Source: Blastococcus sp. TBT05-19 (lineage in GTDB: Bacteria; Actinomycetota; Actinomycetes; Mycobacteriales; Geodermatophilaceae). From it: a DNA stretch of 64,000 nt. Shown here one piece after another: positions 61,482-64,000 of the stretch; the first letter of the stretch is position 1; each line of letters opens with the position of its first letter. Under the pieces are notes generated by a model that saw only the letters and a program-made list of their open reading frames with translations, was not told the DNA's origin and did not search any database. The stretch is from contig NZ_QOHI01000008.1 in assembly GCF_003319095.1 (NCBI RefSeq), positions 62,001 to 126,000 of the forward strand, in the 5' to 3' direction. The translations under genes were made by a program, and so were the position numbers.

Positions 61482-62282
61482 TCAGACCTCCACGGCCGCG
61501 ACGTCGGCGGGCGCGATGCCGATGTCGCCCGACCGGCCCGCGGTGATGAGCTCGATGACCTGACCGCGGTTGACCTCGGAGATCGGGATGTCCGCTGCCA
61601 TGCGGCCCAGGTAGAGGGCGGCGATGCGGTCGGCCACCTCGAAGACGTCGACCATGTTGTGCGAGATGAAGACGACGGCGTGACCGGTGTCGGCCAGCCG
61701 GCGGACGAGGTCGAGCACCTGACGCGTCTGCGCGACGCCGAGGGCCGCCGTCGGCTCGTCGAGGATGACGACCTTGGATTCCCAGAGGACCGCCTTGGCG
61801 ATGGCAACCGTCTGCCGCTGACCGCCGGAGAGGCTCGAGACGAGCTGGCGCACGGACTTGAGCGTGCGGACCGACAGCTTGGCCAGGGTGTCGCGGGCCG
61901 CCTGCTCCATGGAGATCTCGTCGAGGAGCAGGCCGTTCTTGCGCTCCCGGCCGAGGAACATGTTCTGGACGACGTCGAGGTTGTCGGCCAGGGCGAGGTC
62001 CTGGTAGACGACCTCGATCCCGAGCTTGGCGGAGTCCCGCGGACCGGCGATGTCGACGGGGTTGCCGTCGAAGAGGATCTGCCCGCCGTCGATCGGGTGG
62101 ATGCCCGCGATCGACTTGATCAGCGTGCTCTTGCCCGCACCGTTGTCGCCGACGAGCGCGGTGACCTTGCCGGGGTAGACCTTCAGGTCCACACCGTGGA
62201 GGACCTGGTTGGCGCCGAAGCTCTTGTCGACGCCGCGGAGCTCGAGGATGGGGGTTCCATCCGCCGGCTGAGGCACGCTCAC
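61482..62282 (-). CDS. Sugar ABC transporter ATP-binding protein, single-domain
   Basis: ATPase of 266 residues. Walker A is GDNGAGKSTLIK near 45-56, signature SLSGGQRQTVAIAKAVL, Walker B VVILDEPTAALGV, and switch His in VVFISHNM. Unlike RbsA/XylG, which carry two ATPase domains of ~500 residues, this one has only one, so the transporter probably uses two copies. GTG 62282 has AGGAAG upstream. It lies between the binding-protein gene, beyond a hairpin, and the permease gene, three bases away. Confidence 0.93.
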   Translation of the reverse strand: MSVPQPADGTPILELRGVDKSFGANQVLHGVDLKVYPGKVTALVGDNGAGKSTLIKSIAGIHPIDGGQILFDGNPVDIAGPRDSAKLGIEVVYQDLALADNLDVVQNMFLGRERKNGLLLDEISMEQAARDTLAKLSVRTLKSVRQLVSSLSGGQRQTVAIAKAVLWESKVVILDEPTAALGVAQTRQVLDLVRRLADTGHAVVFISHNMVDVFEVADRIAALYLGRMAADIPISEVNRGQVIELITAGRSGDIGIAPADVAAVEV

Positions 62283-62310
62283 GGGCTTCCTCTCTTGACG
62301 ACGAACCGAG

Positions 62311-62342
62311 CGGGGCGCCCTCCGGATCCGGAGGGCGCCCCG
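62311..62342 (-). terminator. Intercistronic hairpin between binding-protein and ATPase genes
   Basis: CGGGGCGCCCTCCGG at 62311-62325 and its complement at 62328-62342 form a 15-base-pair palindrome, with the innermost bases as loop. It lies between the sugar-binding lipoprotein stop and the ATPase start. Such hairpins in ABC operons usually attenuate downstream genes and stabilise the binding-protein mRNA. Confidence 0.6.
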
Positions 62343-62352
62343 ACGGGAGGGA

Positions 62353-63450
62353 TTACTGGATGCCGAGCTCGGTGCAGGCGGCGGCGAACTCGCCGGTGCA
62401 CAGCTCCTCGGCCGTCACGAACTCGTCGTCGACGACGTCCTTGACGTTGTCACGGAAGATCGAGACCGGGGTCAGCAGGACCGACGGGACCTCGCGGTCG
62501 CCCTCGGGGTCCTCGACGGTGCCCGTGGTCTCGGCCTCCTCGTCGTTGATCAGCGCGACGGCCAGGTCCGCGAGCGCGGCGGCCTCCTCGCGGATCGACT
62601 TGTAGACCGTCATGCACTGGTCGCCGGCGAGGATGTTCTGCAGACCCTCGACGGTGGCGTCCTGACCGGTCACGTTGTTGGCGCCCGCGGCGTTGTTGCG
62701 GCCGAGGATCTGGATGACCGAGTTGGCCAGGCCGTCGTTGGCGGCCAGGACACCCTGGATGTCGCCGCCGGCCTGCGTGTACATCTGCTCGAAGATGGTC
62801 GCGGCCTCCTGGTTGTCCCAGCCCGGCACGGCCTGCTCCGCCACCTGCGTGTACTGCGTCATCTCGTCGAGCACCTCGTGGGCGCCCGCCGAGAACAGGG
62901 TGGCGTTGTTGTCGTCCGGCGAGCCGTTGAGGAAGGCGATGTTCGCGGGCTCGTCACCGAGGCACTGCGCGAGGCCCTGGCCCTGCAGCCGGCCGACCTC
63001 GGTGTTGTCGAAGGAGACGTAGTACTCCGCGGAGCCGCCCAGCGTGAGCCGGTCGTAGTCGATGGTCCGCACGCCCTCGGCGGCGGCGGTCTCCTGGATC
63101 TGCGCGCCCGAGGCGGAGTCGAGGTTGACGATCGCCAGGACGGTCACGCCCTCGGTGATCATCTGCTCGGCGATGGTGGCCTGCCGCTGCGCGTCACCCT
63201 CGGCGTTCTGGATCACGGCCTCGACGCCGGCCTCCTCGAAGGCCGCCTCGAGGTAGGGGCGGTCGAAGTTCTCCCAGCGGACCGAGGACTCGGTGTCGGG
63301 GAGGATGACGCCGACCTTGCCGGCCGCGTCGCCGCCGCCGCCGCCGTCGCCGCCGCCGCTGCCGCCGCTGCCCGAGTCGCCGCCGCAGGCAGCCAGACCG
63401 AACACCAGACCGGCGGCGAGCGCCGTCGTCACTGTGCGCCGTCGCACCAT
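62353..63450 (-). CDS. Sugar-binding lipoprotein of the ABC importer, XylF type
   Basis: A 365-residue substrate-binding lipoprotein. The signal peptide MVRRRTVTTALAAGLVFGLAAC has a lipobox LAAC (Cys about residue 22), then a Gly/Ser/Asp linker of ~20 residues. The periplasmic-binding-protein I fold begins KVGVILPDTESSVRWENFDR, a XylF-like stretch, with VLAIVNLDSASGAQIQE, IDYDRLTLGGSAEYYVSFDNTEVG and VLAANDGLANSVIQIL. ATG 63450 is chosen for the signal peptide; the frame runs to 63672 as shadow. Likely binds a pentose. First gene of the operon. Confidence 0.93.
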   Translation of the reverse strand: MVRRRTVTTALAAGLVFGLAACGGDSGSGGSGGGDGGGGGDAAGKVGVILPDTESSVRWENFDRPYLEAAFEEAGVEAVIQNAEGDAQRQATIAEQMITEGVTVLAIVNLDSASGAQIQETAAAEGVRTIDYDRLTLGGSAEYYVSFDNTEVGRLQGQGLAQCLGDEPANIAFLNGSPDDNNATLFSAGAHEVLDEMTQYTQVAEQAVPGWDNQEAATIFEQMYTQAGGDIQGVLAANDGLANSVIQILGRNNAAGANNVTGQDATVEGLQNILAGDQCMTVYKSIREEAAALADLAVALINDEEAETTGTVEDPEGDREVPSVLLTPVSIFRDNVKDVVDDEFVTAEELCTGEFAAACTELGIQ

Positions 63451-63593
63451 GAGGGGGACCTGCCATTTCGTTGGGGTTACAGAGAAATTCCGGCGGCACA
63501 TCTTGCGCGCCCCTTCCCCGTGACCGCAACCACACCCTGTCCTCGTTGCCGGACCGTGATCCGGAACCCCCTCGAACGAGGGCCGCGCTGCGC

Positions 63594-63622
63594 TTGGCCC
63601 GCCGGTTACCGACGGGTAACTT
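63594..63622 (+). promoter_or_regulatory. Promoter of the thiolase gene with palindromic GTTACC-GGTAAC site
   Basis: TTGGCC at 63594-63599, a 17-base spacer and TAACTT at 63617-63622 make a plausible promoter for the thiolase gene. A perfect palindrome GTTACC-GACG-GGTAAC (63605-63620) lies in the spacer and overlaps the -10, a typical repressor position. More GGTTAC copies are at 63475-63480 and 63649-63654. Confidence 0.45.
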
Positions 63623-63672
63623 GAACGCCGCCGGGCCCTGCCGGGTGCGGTTACGAATCCTGCGGAGGTCAC

Positions 63673-64000
63673 ATGTCCCGCTCGCTGCGTGAGGTCGTCT
63701 TCGTCGACGGCGTGCGCACTCCCTTCGGCAAGGCCGGTCCGAAGGGCATCTACGCCGAGACGCGCGCCGACGACCTCGTGGTGCGCTGCATCCGCGAGCT
63801 GCTGCGCCGGAACCCCGCTCTGCCGGCCGACCGGGTGGACGAGGTGGCCATCGCCGCCACCACCCAGATCGGCGACCAGGGCCTGACCCTCGGCCGCACC
63901 GCCGCGCTGCTGGCCGGGCTGCCGAAGTCGGTTCCCGGTTACTCGATCGACCGCATGTGCGCCGGTGCCATGACCGCGGTGACCACCACCGCGTCGGGCA
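63673..64000 (+). CDS. Acetyl-CoA acetyltransferase (thiolase), N-terminal part
   Basis: First 109 codons of a thiolase. It starts MSRSLREVVFVDGVRTPFGK, and the catalytic Cys is in SIDRMCAGAM (about C96). GCGGAGG lies before ATG 63673. Thiolases of this type take part in beta-oxidation or acetoacetyl-CoA formation; which one cannot be told from the fragment. The rest lies beyond the window. Divergent from the sugar ABC operon across 222 bases. Confidence 0.93.
   Translation, partial: MSRSLREVVFVDGVRTPFGKAGPKGIYAETRADDLVVRCIRELLRRNPALPADRVDEVAIAATTQIGDQGLTLGRTAALLAGLPKSVPGYSIDRMCAGAMTAVTTTASG

Overview
The window is chromosomal DNA from a very GC-rich actinobacterium. Starts are often GTG, genes commonly overlap by GTGA or ATGA, and several promoters look leaderless. 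The whiA-yvcK-rapZ-uvrC block, the DUF3000-RNase D pair, actinobacterial HemQ and CgoX, and free-standing LigC and LigD-type polymerase all fit Actinobacteria. A Geodermatophilaceae-like genus (Blastococcus, Geodermatophilus, Modestobacter) is my best guess, but this is inference without a database search. No rRNA, tRNA, CRISPR array, insertion sequence or phage gene was seen.

Layout. 1-2.3 kb: glycolytic operon gap-pgk-tpiA (minus; tpiA cut by the window edge). 2.4-4.0 kb: membrane diguanylate cyclase. 4.3-9.3 kb: uvrC-rapZ-yvcK-whiA. 9.5-12.9 kb: small membrane protein and uvrA. 13-19.1 kb: amidase, metallo-beta-lactamase hydrolase, secreted M28 peptidase, S9 peptidase. 19.2-34.1 kb: a large Ter (tellurium resistance/stress) island. 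34.2-36.4 kb: uvrB, so uvrA, uvrB and uvrC all lie in one 29 kb stretch. 36.8-46.3 kb: glgX, treY and treZ, with a MacB-type exporter operon inserted between treY and treZ. 46.3-51 kb: RibD-like reductase, LigC, a secreted S33 peptidase lipoprotein and a LigD-type polymerase. 51-54 kb: PilZ protein, small proteins, cold-shock protein, winged-helix-like protein, MsrB. 54.1-57.5 kb: heme genes hemE-cgoX and hemQ. 57.6-60.1 kb: DUF3000, RNase D, unknown. 60.2-63.5 kb: XylFGH-type sugar ABC importer. 63.7 kb to the end: start of a thiolase.

The most interesting part is the Ter island. Four tightly coupled plus-strand genes (a citrate-lyase-like C-C lyase, a PRTase with a TRSP-type C-terminus, a StiP/PELOTA-type PRTase, and a HAD phosphatase) match the module that comparative genomics (Anantharaman, Iyer and Aravind) predicts to make a nucleoside-like metabolite. 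The ATP-grasp enzymes usually listed with it are not here. Around it lie TelA, six TerD/TerA-type genes plus a TerD-VWA fusion, a DUF475 membrane protein, and TerC. One TerA-like gene carries a single-base frameshift. TerC has a yybP-ykoY (Mn2+) riboswitch whose closing helix can alternatively pair with the Shine-Dalgarno sequence. Most of the minus-strand Ter genes are separated by strong hairpins, so they are probably several transcription units.

Starts were chosen by reading frame, overlap with the upstream gene, ribosome binding site and family N-terminus. Functions rest on motif recognition only; no homology search could be run.
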